DNA of 16,221 bases from an uncultured Prevotella sp. (GCA_937880835.1 CALGRN010000235.1:1-16221); one strand, 5' to 3'; shown: positions 7,264 through 15,412, numbered from the stretch's first letter. A program made the numbers and translations. Notes: generated by a model from the letters alone, not told the origin.

Positions 7264-8046
7264 ATGAAAAAGTATTGGTTCATATTCTTTAAAACCGATA
7301 TATTACTGGAAAAAACAAAGAATGGAGAATATTCCGTTCCTTATTCGGAAACGCCACCTGTCGAAATAAACGGGCAAACCGTCATTCATAACATCACACC
7401 GTTTGACGACGGTACGGAAGTAAGAACCTTCTGCGTAGATGCTCCGATAAACAATAAGCCTAATTATGAAATGTGCGGTTTGCGCGCATCATATTATAAG
7501 ATTCCATATTATCTGTATCTGAAAGCCGGAAAGTGCCATGAGATAATCTATTGGGATGAAAACACGCAGTTTTGCGGAGTATGCGGTGCGCCAATGAAGT
7601 TGCATACCGATATATCAAAGTGCTGTACTGCCTGCGGAAAAGAAGTGTGGCCGCAGCTTGCTACTGCAATAATCGTACTTATTTATAAAGGGAAAGAGTT
7701 GCTCCTCGTACATGCAAATAATTTCAAAAGCAATTTCTACGGTCTTGTTGCAGGCTTCGTAGAGACGGGAGAAACATTGGAAGAAGCTGTCTGTCGTGAA
7801 GCTTCGGAAGAGACAGGAATAAAGATAAAGAACATCAGATACTTTGCTTCTCAGCCTTGGCCTTATCCATGCGGACTGATGATAGGTTTCTATGCAGAGT
7901 ATGAAGGCGGTGATATAAGATTGCAACGAGATGAGTTGCAATCAGGAGGTTGGTTTCATTATGACAACCTTCCGCAAATACCCGAGAAGCTGTCAATAGC
8001 CAGAAAGCTGATAGATAATTGGTTGGATAAAGATTGTAAACCTTAA
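7264..8046 (+). CDS. nudC: NAD(H) pyrophosphatase (NudC-type Nudix hydrolase)
   Basis: A 260-residue Nudix enzyme that splits NAD(H) into NMN(H) and AMP; E. coli NudC also removes NAD caps from RNA. A zinc ribbon is formed by C104, C107, C121 and C124, with an extra Cys at 120. The Nudix box starts at G164 (GFVETGE) and continues with REASEETGI. The diagnostic NudC motif SQPWPYP follows at 196-202, which separates it from other Nudix hydrolases. The ATG at 7264 is chosen over an upstream in-frame TTG at 7255. It lies 19 bases after the nucleotidase gene and 13 bases before the permease gene, which indicates one operon. The N-terminal domain is shorter and more divergent than the catalytic part, as usual for the family. 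Confidence 0.93.
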   Translation: MKKYWFIFFKTDILLEKTKNGEYSVPYSETPPVEINGQTVIHNITPFDDGTEVRTFCVDAPINNKPNYEMCGLRASYYKIPYYLYLKAGKCHEIIYWDENTQFCGVCGAPMKLHTDISKCCTACGKEVWPQLATAIIVLIYKGKELLLVHANNFKSNFYGLVAGFVETGETLEEAVCREASEETGIKIKNIRYFASQPWPYPCGLMIGFYAEYEGGDIRLQRDELQSGGWFHYDNLPQIPEKLSIARKLIDNWLDKDCKP

Positions 8047-8059
8047 AACTTATTATAAA

Positions 8060-9355
8060 ATGATATTACAGAAACTGCTTGGGTTCGACCCGAAAACGAC
8101 AAAACTGCGCACGGAGATAATAGCCGGTGCAACTACTTTTCTTACAATGAGCTACATTCTCGCCGTCAATCCTGCTATCCTTTCCACTACCGGTATGGAT
8201 AAAGGTGCGCTTTTCACTGCAACTGCGCTTGCTTCTGCAATAGCAACGCTTCTTCTCGCATTTATGGCTAAACTGCCTTTTGCGCAAGCTCCGAGCATGG
8301 GACTCAATGCTTTCTTCGCTTTTACGCTTTGTCAGGCAATGGGATATTCGTGGCAACAGTCGCTTGCCATTATGCTCGTTGAAGGTGTGTTGTTTATTAT
8401 CATAACATTTTTCAATATACGTGAGTTGATATTGAAAAGCATTCCGCGCAATCTGCGCTTTGCAATTTCCGCAGGAATAGGTATGTTCATTGCTTTCATA
8501 GGATTGAAGAATGCAGACATAATAGTGGCTAATCCGGCAACGTTTGTAGGGCTTGGCAAGTTCACACCAACATCTGTCTTGGGTATAATAGCCATTGTGA
8601 TGAGCGGGGTGCTTATGGCACGCAAGGTGAAAGGTGCGTTGTTTTACGGTATAATAGCAGCTACTATCGTGGGAATTCCTATGGGCGTTACGGTTTTTCC
8701 TGATTCTTGGCTGCCTGTTTCTGCTCCCCATTCGCTTTCTCCGATATTCTGCCAATTCGATTTTGAAGGCTTTTTCACTCTCCGAACAATACTTGTTTTG
8801 TTCTCGCTTCTTATTGTCAACATATTCGATACGGTGGGAACGCTTGTCGGTCTTGCAGAAAAGACGGGCATAGTGGGCGAAGACGGAAACATACCACATG
8901 TGAGCGAAGCAATGATGAGCGATGCTATCGGTACTACTTGCGGTGCGATGTTGGGCAGCTCTACGATTACTACTTACGTGGAAAGCGCATCGGGTATAGC
9001 CGAAGGAGGGCGCACGGGAATGACTGCGTTCGTAACGGGAATGCTGTTTATAGTGTCGCTTTTGCTGTCGCCTATATTTCTTCTGATTCCCGGCGCGGCA
9101 ACGAGTGGTGCGCTTGTGCTCGTGGGAGTACTCATGATAGACTCTATGAAGAAGATAGATTTCTCCGATGTAAGCGAGGCTTTTCCTGCTTTCATAACGA
9201 TGATAACTATGGTTCTTTGTTACAGTATTGCGGACGGAATATGTCTGGGCATGCTGAGTTATGTCATAGTGAAAGTGTGCACGGCTCAATGGAAAAGTCT
9301 CAATCCTACCCTTATCGTGCTTTCCATTCTGTTTGTTCTTAATTTTGTGTTATAA
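8060..9355 (+). CDS. Purine permease, AzgA/PbuG type (NCS2)
   Basis: A 431-residue inner-membrane transporter, hydrophobic throughout with about 12-14 membrane segments. The family signatures are clear: TTFLTMSYILAVNP near residue 25, PSMGLNAFFAF near 77-87, FDTVGTLVGLAEK in the centre and the stretch from G299 containing TTYVESASGIAEGGRTG. These mark the AzgA/PbuG subfamily, whose members import adenine, guanine or hypoxanthine with protons rather than uracil or xanthine. The exact base cannot be settled here. It is the last gene of the nucleotidase-nudC-permease set and is followed 10 bases later by a strong hairpin. A long open frame on the opposite strand (8066-9289) is rich in His, Arg and Ser and is an antisense artefact. 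Confidence 0.93.
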   Translation: MILQKLLGFDPKTTKLRTEIIAGATTFLTMSYILAVNPAILSTTGMDKGALFTATALASAIATLLLAFMAKLPFAQAPSMGLNAFFAFTLCQAMGYSWQQSLAIMLVEGVLFIIITFFNIRELILKSIPRNLRFAISAGIGMFIAFIGLKNADIIVANPATFVGLGKFTPTSVLGIIAIVMSGVLMARKVKGALFYGIIAATIVGIPMGVTVFPDSWLPVSAPHSLSPIFCQFDFEGFFTLRTILVLFSLLIVNIFDTVGTLVGLAEKTGIVGEDGNIPHVSEAMMSDAIGTTCGAMLGSSTITTYVESASGIAEGGRTGMTAFVTGMLFIVSLLLSPIFLLIPGAATSGALVLVGVLMIDSMKKIDFSDVSEAFPAFITMITMVLCYSIADGICLGMLSYVIVKVCTAQWKSLNPTLIVLSILFVLNFVL

Positions 9356-9364
9356 TGATTAAAA

Positions 9365-9407
9365 TTTCAAGCCGCCTTAGAGAATATGTCTCGCAGGCGG
9401 CTTGAAA
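9365..9407 (+). terminator. Strong hairpin after the purine salvage operon
   Basis: A perfect 13-bp stem (TTTCAAGCCGCCT, 9365-9377, with AGGCGGCTTGAAA, 9395-9407) encloses a 17-base loop that itself contains GAGA and TCTC, able to pair around ATATG. Four As precede it. The downstream plus strand is T-rich only from 9417, so it may be a terminator or an mRNA 3'-end protector. Confidence 0.65.
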
Positions 9408-9463
9408 TGGTAACTGTTTTGCCATTCTCTTTTTTCTTTCATACATCATTGTTTGTATTTTGA

Positions 9464-9471
9464 TACGATTG
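9464..9471 (+). promoter_or_regulatory. Possible -7 element of the folK-like gene
   Basis: TACGATTG matches TAnnTTTG at all but one position and ends 7 bases before the ATG at 9479. If used, the mRNA would have almost no leader, the same layout as at uvrB. No -33 box is evident. Confidence 0.35.
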
Positions 9472-9478
9472 TCGGCAA

Positions 9479-9850
9479 ATGAACAAGATAATAATTGCGT
9501 TAGGTTCTAACACCGATGCCGAGAAGCATGTTGACGCTGCTAAAAGGATGATAGAAGATGTTTTCCACGATGTAGTGTTTTCGTCTTCGCTTCTTACAGA
9601 ACCAATCGGGATAGATTCGGATAAGTTTCTCAACTGTCTTGCCGTTGCTTTCACCGAGCTCTCTATGGAAGAGACGGAACGTGCGTTGAAGCGTATCGAG
9701 CGCAGTTGTGGTGATAACGATGCCGACCGCAGAGAAGGCAGGATATTGATGGACATTGATATTCTGGAATTCGGAGAAGCGAGACATCACGTCGGTGATT
9801 GGGAAAGAGACTATGTGAAAACCTTGCTGAAAGAGATAGTTGACGGATAG
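9479..9850 (+). CDS. folK: Short HPPK-like protein (folate pathway)
   Basis: A 123-residue protein resembling 6-hydroxymethyl-7,8-dihydropterin pyrophosphokinase, which transfers pyrophosphate from ATP to the pterin in folate synthesis. Visible hallmarks are ALGSN (residues 7-11), the pterin-contacting segment FLNCLAV (N52) and R88 followed by MDIDIL with the two magnesium-binding aspartates (D92, D94). The usual GPR before this motif is replaced by EGR. The normal LPHP..R.FVL.PL.EI segment is reduced to a recognisable remnant, HHVGDWERDYVKTLLKEI. The protein is about 30-40 residues shorter than typical HPPK, mainly near the C-terminus. The in-frame stop TAG is at 9848-9850. It may be a compact active enzyme or a decaying one. 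Confidence 0.72.
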   Translation: MNKIIIALGSNTDAEKHVDAAKRMIEDVFHDVVFSSSLLTEPIGIDSDKFLNCLAVAFTELSMEETERALKRIERSCGDNDADRREGRILMDIDILEFGEARHHVGDWERDYVKTLLKEIVDG

Positions 9851-9985
9851 TTACGCCTTCATGCCAAGTTCTTCTTGCATGCCGAGACCGCAGCGGCAGA
9901 GAGTGCTGCTTATTTCTTCGTTCTCGGCAAACGGATAAATTGTTCGCAGATGAAAGAGCGCGATGAGACAAGACACCTTTTCGGC
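9851..9985 (-). pseudogene. Possible gene remnant or repeat-derived frame, convergent with folK
   Basis: On the minus strand an open frame of about 45 codons ends at TAA 9853-9851, directly against the folK stop. It reads ...IYPFAENEEISSTLCRCG then LGMQEELGMKA, and is closed upstream by an in-frame stop at 9986-9988. It looks like a C-terminal tail but has no ATG in a sensible place. The opposite frame is equally open, so this could be a non-coding repeat. I do not recognise a family. Confidence 0.2.
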
Positions 9986-10290
9986 ACTTTACGTACACTT
10001 TATGAGAAGCGACCCGAAAAGCCCTGCAAAGCGACATAAGAGTTTGTATATTCTTATGTCGTTTTGCCTTTACAATCCTCTTTGCCTTTGTCAAAACCCT
10101 CTTATGAAATGCGCCGGGCGATGCATACATGCGTCGGGCGAGACGGGCAGAGTATGACGTCAGCCTATGCGCGATGCTTCTCATCAGCCTACATGCAATG
10201 ATATTTTTCTTGCTTTATAGAGTAGTTTCTCCATATCGGTCGTACAACTTTCTGAGTATTAAAGTTCATTGAAATATTATCTGAATTAAA
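9986..10290. other. Gene-free stretch with a hairpin and a GC-rich patch
   Basis: No supported gene. It contains the hairpin at 10026-10067 and a patch (about 10111-10185) much richer in G and C than its surroundings, with CGCCGGGCGA (10112) and CGTCGGGCGA (10132) spaced 20 bases apart and a further GACGGGC copy. Short frames crossing it on either strand look like artefacts of a dispersed repeat. Confidence 0.5.
10026..10067 (+). terminator. 16-bp hairpin, possible terminator downstream of folK
   Basis: A 16-bp stem with one G-T pair (GCAAAGCGACATAAGA, 10026-10041, with TCTTATGTCGTTTTGC, 10052-10067) has a 10-base loop. No clean U-tract follows; the next bases are CTTTACAATC. It may instead be the core of a dispersed repeat. 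Confidence 0.45.
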
Positions 10291-10422
10291 TTTTCAACGT
10301 GTATAAAAATTATTTTCTACATGTAGAAAAATATTTTTCAACGTGTAGAGAAATTCTTTTCAACGTGTAGAGAAATTCTTCTCAACGTGTAGAGAAATTC
10401 TTTTCAACGTGTAGAGAAATTA
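10291..10422. repeat. Six tandem 22-bp repeats upstream of uvrB
   Basis: Six uninterrupted units of exactly 22 bp start at 10291, 10313, 10335, 10357, 10379 and 10401. The common core is TTTTCAACGTGTAGAGAAAT. Units 3 and 4 are identical and unit 5 differs from them by one base. Units 1 and 2 are more diverged, and unit 2 contains the perfect 18-bp palindrome TTTTCTACATGTAGAAAA. The other units are imperfect versions of that palindrome. No spacers separate the units, so this is not a CRISPR array. Confidence 0.92.
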
Positions 10423-10590
10423 ATTTTCTTATATCAAAAATAATACAATCCCTTAGGATTAGATAAATAAAGCATGCTTGTAATGAATGTTTTCTCGGCA
10501 TGAAAACGCATCCTTGCCCTGAAAACAAACGGACGAGAATGACTGAGCGAAAAAAACACTGCCGACTCTCTCGATTATAGACTTTTTTAG

Positions 10591-10598
10591 TAATTTTG
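10591..10598 (+). promoter_or_regulatory. -7 promoter element of uvrB
   Basis: TAATTTTG is an exact match to TAnnTTTG and ends 6 bases before the uvrB ATG. Initiation some 5-7 bases after this box would give a leader of 0-2 bases, so the message may be leaderless. No clear -33 TTG is present. No LexA-like operator was recognised. Confidence 0.6.
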
Positions 10599-10604
10599 CA
10601 ACAT

Positions 10605-12653
10605 ATGAAAGAATTTAAACTTAATTCCAAATACAAACCGACAGGAGACCAGCCCGAAGCAATCAGACAACTGACCGACGGCATAAAGCGAGGAGACAAG
10701 GCGCAGATTCTGTTGGGAGTGACAGGGTCGGGAAAGACTTTCACTGTCGCCAATGTCATTGCAAATGTCAACAAACCGACTCTGATATTAAGCCACAATA
10801 AAACACTCGCCGCACAACTCTATGGAGAAATGAAAAGCTTCTTTCCGGATAATGCAGTGGAATACTACGTGTCCTATTACGACTACTATCAGCCGGAAGC
10901 TTATCTGCCCTCAACAGATACTTATATCGAGAAAGACCTCGCAATAAATGATGAGATAGACAGACTCAGACTCTCGGCAGTGTCTTCGCTGCTTTCGGGC
11001 AGAAAAGACGTAATCGTCGTATCGTCCGTGTCGTGCATATACGGAATGGGCGGACCCGTTGCCATGTCAGAAAGCGTCATAAGAATAAGAAAAGGACAAA
11101 TCGCCGAGCGCAACACCTTCCTGCGAAGATTGGTAGATGCGTTATACCTCAGAAACGACATCAATCTGCAACGAGGCAACTTCCGCGTCAAAGGAGATAC
11201 GGTTGACATCTTCATGGCTTACAGTGACAACATCCTACGCGTAACATTCTGGGACGACGAGATAGAAACAATAGAAGAAATCGATTCGGTTTCATTCCAT
11301 CATATCGCAACATTCGAAGACTATGAGATTTATCCCGCAAACCTCTTCGTCACATCAAAAGAACAAACCGAAGCAGCAATACGCGAGATACAAGACGACT
11401 TGGTAAAGCAAATAGCCTTCTTTAAAGAAATAGGAGACGGAATAAAAGCTCAACGCATCAAAGAACGAGTGGAATATGATATGGAAATGATAAAAGAACT
11501 CGGACATTGCAGCGGCATAGAAAACTACTCCCGATATTTCGACGGAAGAGAAGCAGGACAGAAACCCTACTGTCTTTTAGACTTCTTCCCCGACGATTTC
11601 CTGATGGTCATAGATGAAAGCCATGTAAGCATACCGCAGATAAATGCAATGTACGGAGGAGACAGAGCGAGAAAGACCAATCTCGTGGAATTCGGTTTTC
11701 GCTTGCCCGCAGCTTTCGATAATCGTCCGTTGAAATTCGAAGAGTTCCAAAATATGATAAATCAAGTAATCTATGTATCTGCCACGCCGGCAGACTTCGA
11801 ACTGCAACAATCAGAAGGCATCGTCGTTGAGCAGATAATTCGTCCTACGGGATTACTTGACCCGGAAATCATCATAAGACCAAGCGAAAACCAAATAGAC
11901 GATTTAATGTATGAAATAGAAAAGAGATGCAAAAATGAAGAAAGAACACTTGTAACGACACTCACAAAACGAATGGCAGAAGAGCTGACCGAATTTCTCC
12001 TTAATCATAATATAAGAGCAAACTATATACATAGCGATGTGGCAACTCTTGACAGAGTTAAGATAATGAATGATTTGCGCATGGGGCTTTTTGACGTTTT
12101 GGTTGGCGTCAATCTGCTACGCGAAGGTCTTGATTTGCCCGAAGTCTCTCTTGTCGCAATATTAGACGCAGACAAAGAAGGTTTTCTACGAAGTCATCGA
12201 AGCCTCACTCAGACTGCCGGAAGAGCTGCAAGAAATGTAAACGGTAAAGTAATTATGTATGCAGACAGTATTACAGACAGCATGCAGAAGACTTTGGACG
12301 AAACAAACAAAAGACGCATGAAACAACTGAAATATAATGAAGAACATCATATCACACCTAAACAGATAATAAAGGATGTCAAGGAAATGCTCGTAACAAA
12401 CAAGCAAGAAAGCACAAACCGCAACTCAACATCTACCACTTCAAAGACCTACGGAAGTATTTACATAGAACCGGAAAATACCGCTTTTGCCGCAGATCCT
12501 ATCATCGAGCGTATGACAAGACAACAACTTGAAAAGAGTATTGCCGACACTACTGCTTTAATGAAGCAAGCAGCGAAAGAACTCGACTTCATTCAAGCGG
12601 CTCAATATCGTGACGAGATAGTAAGATTACAAAAAGAATTAGAATTGAAATAG
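10605..12653 (+). CDS. uvrB: Excinuclease ABC subunit B
   Basis: A 682-residue UvrB, the DNA-damage verification helicase of nucleotide excision repair that receives damaged DNA from UvrA and recruits UvrC. The Walker A motif GVTGSGKT lies at 38-45. The beta-hairpin that clamps DNA lies at about 85-110 with its aromatic cluster (Y91, Y92, Y94, Y95). Walker B is DESH at 337-340. Helicase motif VI is QTAGRAARN. The C-terminal UVR motif (about 635-682, AAQYRDEIVRLQKEL) binds UvrC or UvrA. Length is normal. The ATG at 10605 is preferred over an upstream in-frame TTG at 10596, because that TTG overlaps the -7 promoter box. The gene stands alone; repeats lie upstream and a new promoter follows. Confidence 0.97.
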   Translation: MKEFKLNSKYKPTGDQPEAIRQLTDGIKRGDKAQILLGVTGSGKTFTVANVIANVNKPTLILSHNKTLAAQLYGEMKSFFPDNAVEYYVSYYDYYQPEAYLPSTDTYIEKDLAINDEIDRLRLSAVSSLLSGRKDVIVVSSVSCIYGMGGPVAMSESVIRIRKGQIAERNTFLRRLVDALYLRNDINLQRGNFRVKGDTVDIFMAYSDNILRVTFWDDEIETIEEIDSVSFHHIATFEDYEIYPANLFVTSKEQTEAAIREIQDDLVKQIAFFKEIGDGIKAQRIKERVEYDMEMIKELGHCSGIENYSRYFDGREAGQKPYCLLDFFPDDFLMVIDESHVSIPQINAMYGGDRARKTNLVEFGFRLPAAFDNRPLKFEEFQNMINQVIYVSATPADFELQQSEGIVVEQIIRPTGLLDPEIIIRPSENQIDDLMYEIEKRCKNEERTLVTTLTKRMAEELTEFLLNHNIRANYIHSDVATLDRVKIMNDLRMGLFDVLVGVNLLREGLDLPEVSLVAILDADKEGFLRSHRSLTQTAGRAARNVNGKVIMYADSITDSMQKTLDETNKRRMKQLKYNEEHHITPKQIIKDVKEMLVTNKQESTNRNSTSTTSKTYGSIYIEPENTAFAADPIIERMTRQQLEKSIADTTALMKQAAKELDFIQAAQYRDEIVRLQKELELK

Positions 12654-12696
12654 AGTTAAATTATGCTTAATCACAGTTATGTATGATATATTTTCG

Positions 12697-12704
12697 TACT
12701 TTTG
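12697..12704 (+). promoter_or_regulatory. -7 promoter element of the porin operon
   Basis: TACTTTTG is an exact TAnnTTTG match. Transcription would start near 12710, giving a leader of about 75 bases before the small membrane protein gene. No clear -33 box is seen. Confidence 0.6.
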
Positions 12705-12786
12705 CGGTGCGAGAATATCTGCTTATGAATAAGGCATTCAGATACTTAAAGCAAAGCTGTTTTTAAAACTTTAATTTGAAAATCAA

Positions 12787-13023
12787 ATGAACAAAGAAGA
12801 TATAAATAATATCGTTGACGAGACTGTGCACCGTCCTAAAAGACATAAAATAGAGAAAACCGGTTTCGACAACCTCCGTAATTGGCTTAATATAATATTC
12901 ATGATAGGTGCAATAGTGGGTATGATAATATATTTTTTCAGTGACAATACCATAGGAACGTTTATCATATTAGCCGCAATGGTTTTTAAAATTGTAGAAA
13001 CAGCACTGCGTTTTATACACTAA
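12787..13023 (+). CDS. Small two-helix inner-membrane protein
   Basis: A 78-residue protein with a charged N-terminus (residues 1-30, including HRPKRHKIEK) and two predicted membrane helices at about 33-51 (LNIIFMIGAIVGMIIYFF) and 56-73 (IGTFIILAAMVFKIVETA). The positive N-terminus should stay in the cytoplasm, so both ends would be inside. I do not recognise a named family. Its stop codon TAA (13021-13023) directly abuts the ATG of the porin gene, with no base between, which suggests translational coupling and a functional link, for instance in assembly of the porin. That link is inferred only from position. Confidence 0.75.
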   Translation: MNKEDINNIVDETVHRPKRHKIEKTGFDNLRNWLNIIFMIGAIVGMIIYFFSDNTIGTFIILAAMVFKIVETALRFIH

Positions 13024-15348
13024 ATGAAAAGATTTACAGCAACAATATTATTCTTAACGGTTGTATTCTTGACGGGATTTGCGCAGGAATACAATCAAAT
13101 CAACGAAGACGGAACTTTCATTCCTGCAAATCAACGAAATAGAAATAACTCCGACAGCATTAAAAGTCAGCATAAAGAAATTCCTCGCGGAATGAAAGTA
13201 TGGACTGTTGATGAACGTTTCGGAGATATTTCTGTGGCAACTCCCGACACTCTTTCATATTTGTTCATGAATACTGTTTTTGATACGGGTATGCGCGGAG
13301 AATATAACACAACAGGCAATATAGGCATGCCGAGAATAAACCGTATCTTCATTGACCGCTCTGATAATGAACAGTTTATGTTCACTCAACCTTATGACTT
13401 CTTCATAACTCCGGTAGAGAAATTCAGATTTACCAACACATTATCACCTATAACGAACATTAGTTACAATACCTGCGGAGACAGAACCAACGGAGAAGAT
13501 CACTTCAAAGCCATATTTGCTGTAAATTCAGGTAAACGTATTGGCGTAGGTTTCAAGTTTGACTACATATACGGAAGAGGATATTATCAAAATCAAAGTA
13601 CATCCCACTTCAATTATACAATGTATGGAAGCTATCTCGGAGATAAATACCAAGCACATCTTCTAATGTCAACCAACCATCAGAAAGTAACTGAGAACGG
13701 AGGTATAACCGATGATAATTACATCACACATCCCGAAAGTTTCAACGAGAGTTATGCAACCGAAGAAATCCCGACCGTACTTTCAAAAAACTGGAATCGC
13801 AACGACAATCAGCACATATTCTTTACTCACAGATTCAGTTTGGGCTTTAATCGCAAGGTTCCCATGACAGAAGACGAGATAAAAGCAAAAAAGTTTGCGA
13901 TAGAATCTCAAAAAGAGAAGAAGGCTGCCGAAGAAAAAGAGGAAGCAAAAAGAAAAGCGGAAAAAGAAGGACGTAGCTTTAACGAGGATGAATATGACAG
14001 GCAAAGAGCTCTCGCAGGAAGACCTGATAACGCAAAAATAACGGGAGATGAGCCGGAGGAAAAGAAAAACGCCAAAGGTGAAAGAATAAAGACGGACATT
14101 GATTCGATTGGCAACATAATCGCAGATGAAAATAAAGACGCGACAAATTTATGGATGAAAAATGAGTATGTGCCTGTAACAAATTTCATACACACTGCAA
14201 GATTCGACAATTACAGCCGTATATATCAAGCCTATATGACTCCTGAAAACTTCTATGCCGATCAATATTATAATATAGGAAGATTCGGCGGAGACTCTAT
14301 TTATGACAAGACAAGACACTATTCCCTTAAAAATACTTTTGCGATAGCACTACTCGAAGGTTTCAACAAATGGGCAAAGGCAGGACTTAAAGCCTTTGTC
14401 ACATCCGACTTACGCCACTTTGAATTGCCTGACTCTATCGGAGGTACAATTAAATACAACGAACACAATCTTAGTATTGGCGGACAATTAAGCAAGACAC
14501 AAGGAAACACGCTGCACTATGACATAATGGCTGAAACATGGCTTACAGGAGAAGATGCAGGACAATTAAAACTTAAAGTCAATGCCGACGTTAATTTCAG
14601 ACTGTTTAAAGACACTGTACAATTAGCAGCAAGCGGTTTTCTACATCGCATAAATCCAACTTTCTACTACCGACATTACCACTCTAAACATTTCTGGTGG
14701 GATAATACTGATCTTGAAAAGATACTCCACACACGTATAGAAGGTAATTTGTCATTGAAAAGAACGCGTACAAAACTTCGTGTTGCAATAGATAATATAA
14801 AAAACTACACATATTTCGGTCATAGTTATGCGATAGACAGAACTAACAATAATAGTCGCAATTCAAACTCAATTTGGGTGCGTCAACATGGTGGAAATAT
14901 AAATCTGATAACCGTATCGCTTAAACAAGACTTCCGATTAGGCATGTTGAACTGGGAAAATGTCATAACCTATCAAAAGTCAAGTAATACGGATGTTCTG
15001 CAAGTTCCTGACATTAATCTGTACACAAATCTTTTCATAAGATTTAAGATAGCAAAGGTGATGAACGTGGACTTAGGGGCAGATGCAAGATACTTTACGA
15101 AATATTATGCTATGGATTACAGTCCGGCAATAGGACAGTACACCTTACAAGAGAATACGGAAAGCAAAGTAAAGATAGGAAACTATCCAATCGTTAACGC
15201 TTACGCCAATTTCCATTTGAAACATACGCGCTTCTTCGTTATGATGAGCCACATAAACAGCGGAAACGGTAATTATTTCCTAACGCCCCACTACCCTATT
15301 AATCAGCGTGTTTTGCGCTTCGGTATAAGTTGGAACTTCTTCAACTGA
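13024..15348 (+). CDS. Putative outer-membrane porin (Bacteroidetes Porin_10-like)
   Basis: A 774-residue outer-membrane protein with a signal peptide (residues 1-21, ILFLTVVFLTGFAQ). Residues of about 60-280 and 365-774 show the alternating, aromatic-rich pattern of a beta-barrel, with many Tyr, Phe, Asn and Asp residues. It ends in FGISWNFFN, with aromatic residues at the end as is usual for barrel proteins recognised by the Bam machinery. The organisation resembles the family annotated as putative porin in Bacteroidetes. Between about 281 and 365 lies a very hydrophilic insert rich in Lys, Glu and Ala (KEKKAAEEKEEAKRKAEKEG) that would form a helix outside the barrel. It follows the small membrane protein gene without a gap. 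Substrate unknown. Confidence 0.8.
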   Translation: MKRFTATILFLTVVFLTGFAQEYNQINEDGTFIPANQRNRNNSDSIKSQHKEIPRGMKVWTVDERFGDISVATPDTLSYLFMNTVFDTGMRGEYNTTGNIGMPRINRIFIDRSDNEQFMFTQPYDFFITPVEKFRFTNTLSPITNISYNTCGDRTNGEDHFKAIFAVNSGKRIGVGFKFDYIYGRGYYQNQSTSHFNYTMYGSYLGDKYQAHLLMSTNHQKVTENGGITDDNYITHPESFNESYATEEIPTVLSKNWNRNDNQHIFFTHRFSLGFNRKVPMTEDEIKAKKFAIESQKEKKAAEEKEEAKRKAEKEGRSFNEDEYDRQRALAGRPDNAKITGDEPEEKKNAKGERIKTDIDSIGNIIADENKDATNLWMKNEYVPVTNFIHTARFDNYSRIYQAYMTPENFYADQYYNIGRFGGDSIYDKTRHYSLKNTFAIALLEGFNKWAKAGLKAFVTSDLRHFELPDSIGGTIKYNEHNLSIGGQLSKTQGNTLHYDIMAETWLTGEDAGQLKLKVNADVNFRLFKDTVQLAASGFLHRINPTFYYRHYHSKHFWWDNTDLEKILHTRIEGNLSLKRTRTKLRVAIDNIKNYTYFGHSYAIDRTNNNSRNSNSIWVRQHGGNINLITVSLKQDFRLGMLNWENVITYQKSSNTDVLQVPDINLYTNLFIRFKIAKVMNVDLGADARYFTKYYAMDYSPAIGQYTLQENTESKVKIGNYPIVNAYANFHLKHTRFFVMMSHINSGNGNYFLTPHYPINQRVLRFGISWNFFN

Positions 15349-15386
15349 TATCTTTAACGCTAACTCATCGAACTTACGTTAATTGT

Positions 15387-15412
15387 AGTTGAATGTGCAT
15401 ATATTTTCAACT
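15387..15412 (+). terminator. Weak hairpin after the porin gene, possible terminator
   Basis: A 7-bp stem (AGTTGAA, 15387-15393, with TTCAACT, 15406-15412) has a 12-base loop and T-rich sequence downstream (TTGTTTTATAATATTTT from 15420). It is AU-rich and weak, but is the best candidate for ending the porin operon. Confidence 0.35.

Noticed and set aside
8066..9289. Long minus-strand open frame (407 codons) opposite the permease
   Set aside because: Its composition (His, Arg, Ser, Tyr in excess) and exact antisense position to a gene with clear AzgA/PbuG motifs mark it as a shadow frame.
9663..10184. Minus-strand frame of 173 codons across folK and the GC-rich patch
   Set aside because: It overlaps folK in antisense and is rich in Arg, Ser and His with no recognisable motif.
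10291..10422. CRISPR array
   Set aside because: The 22-bp units are directly adjacent without spacers and no cas gene is present.
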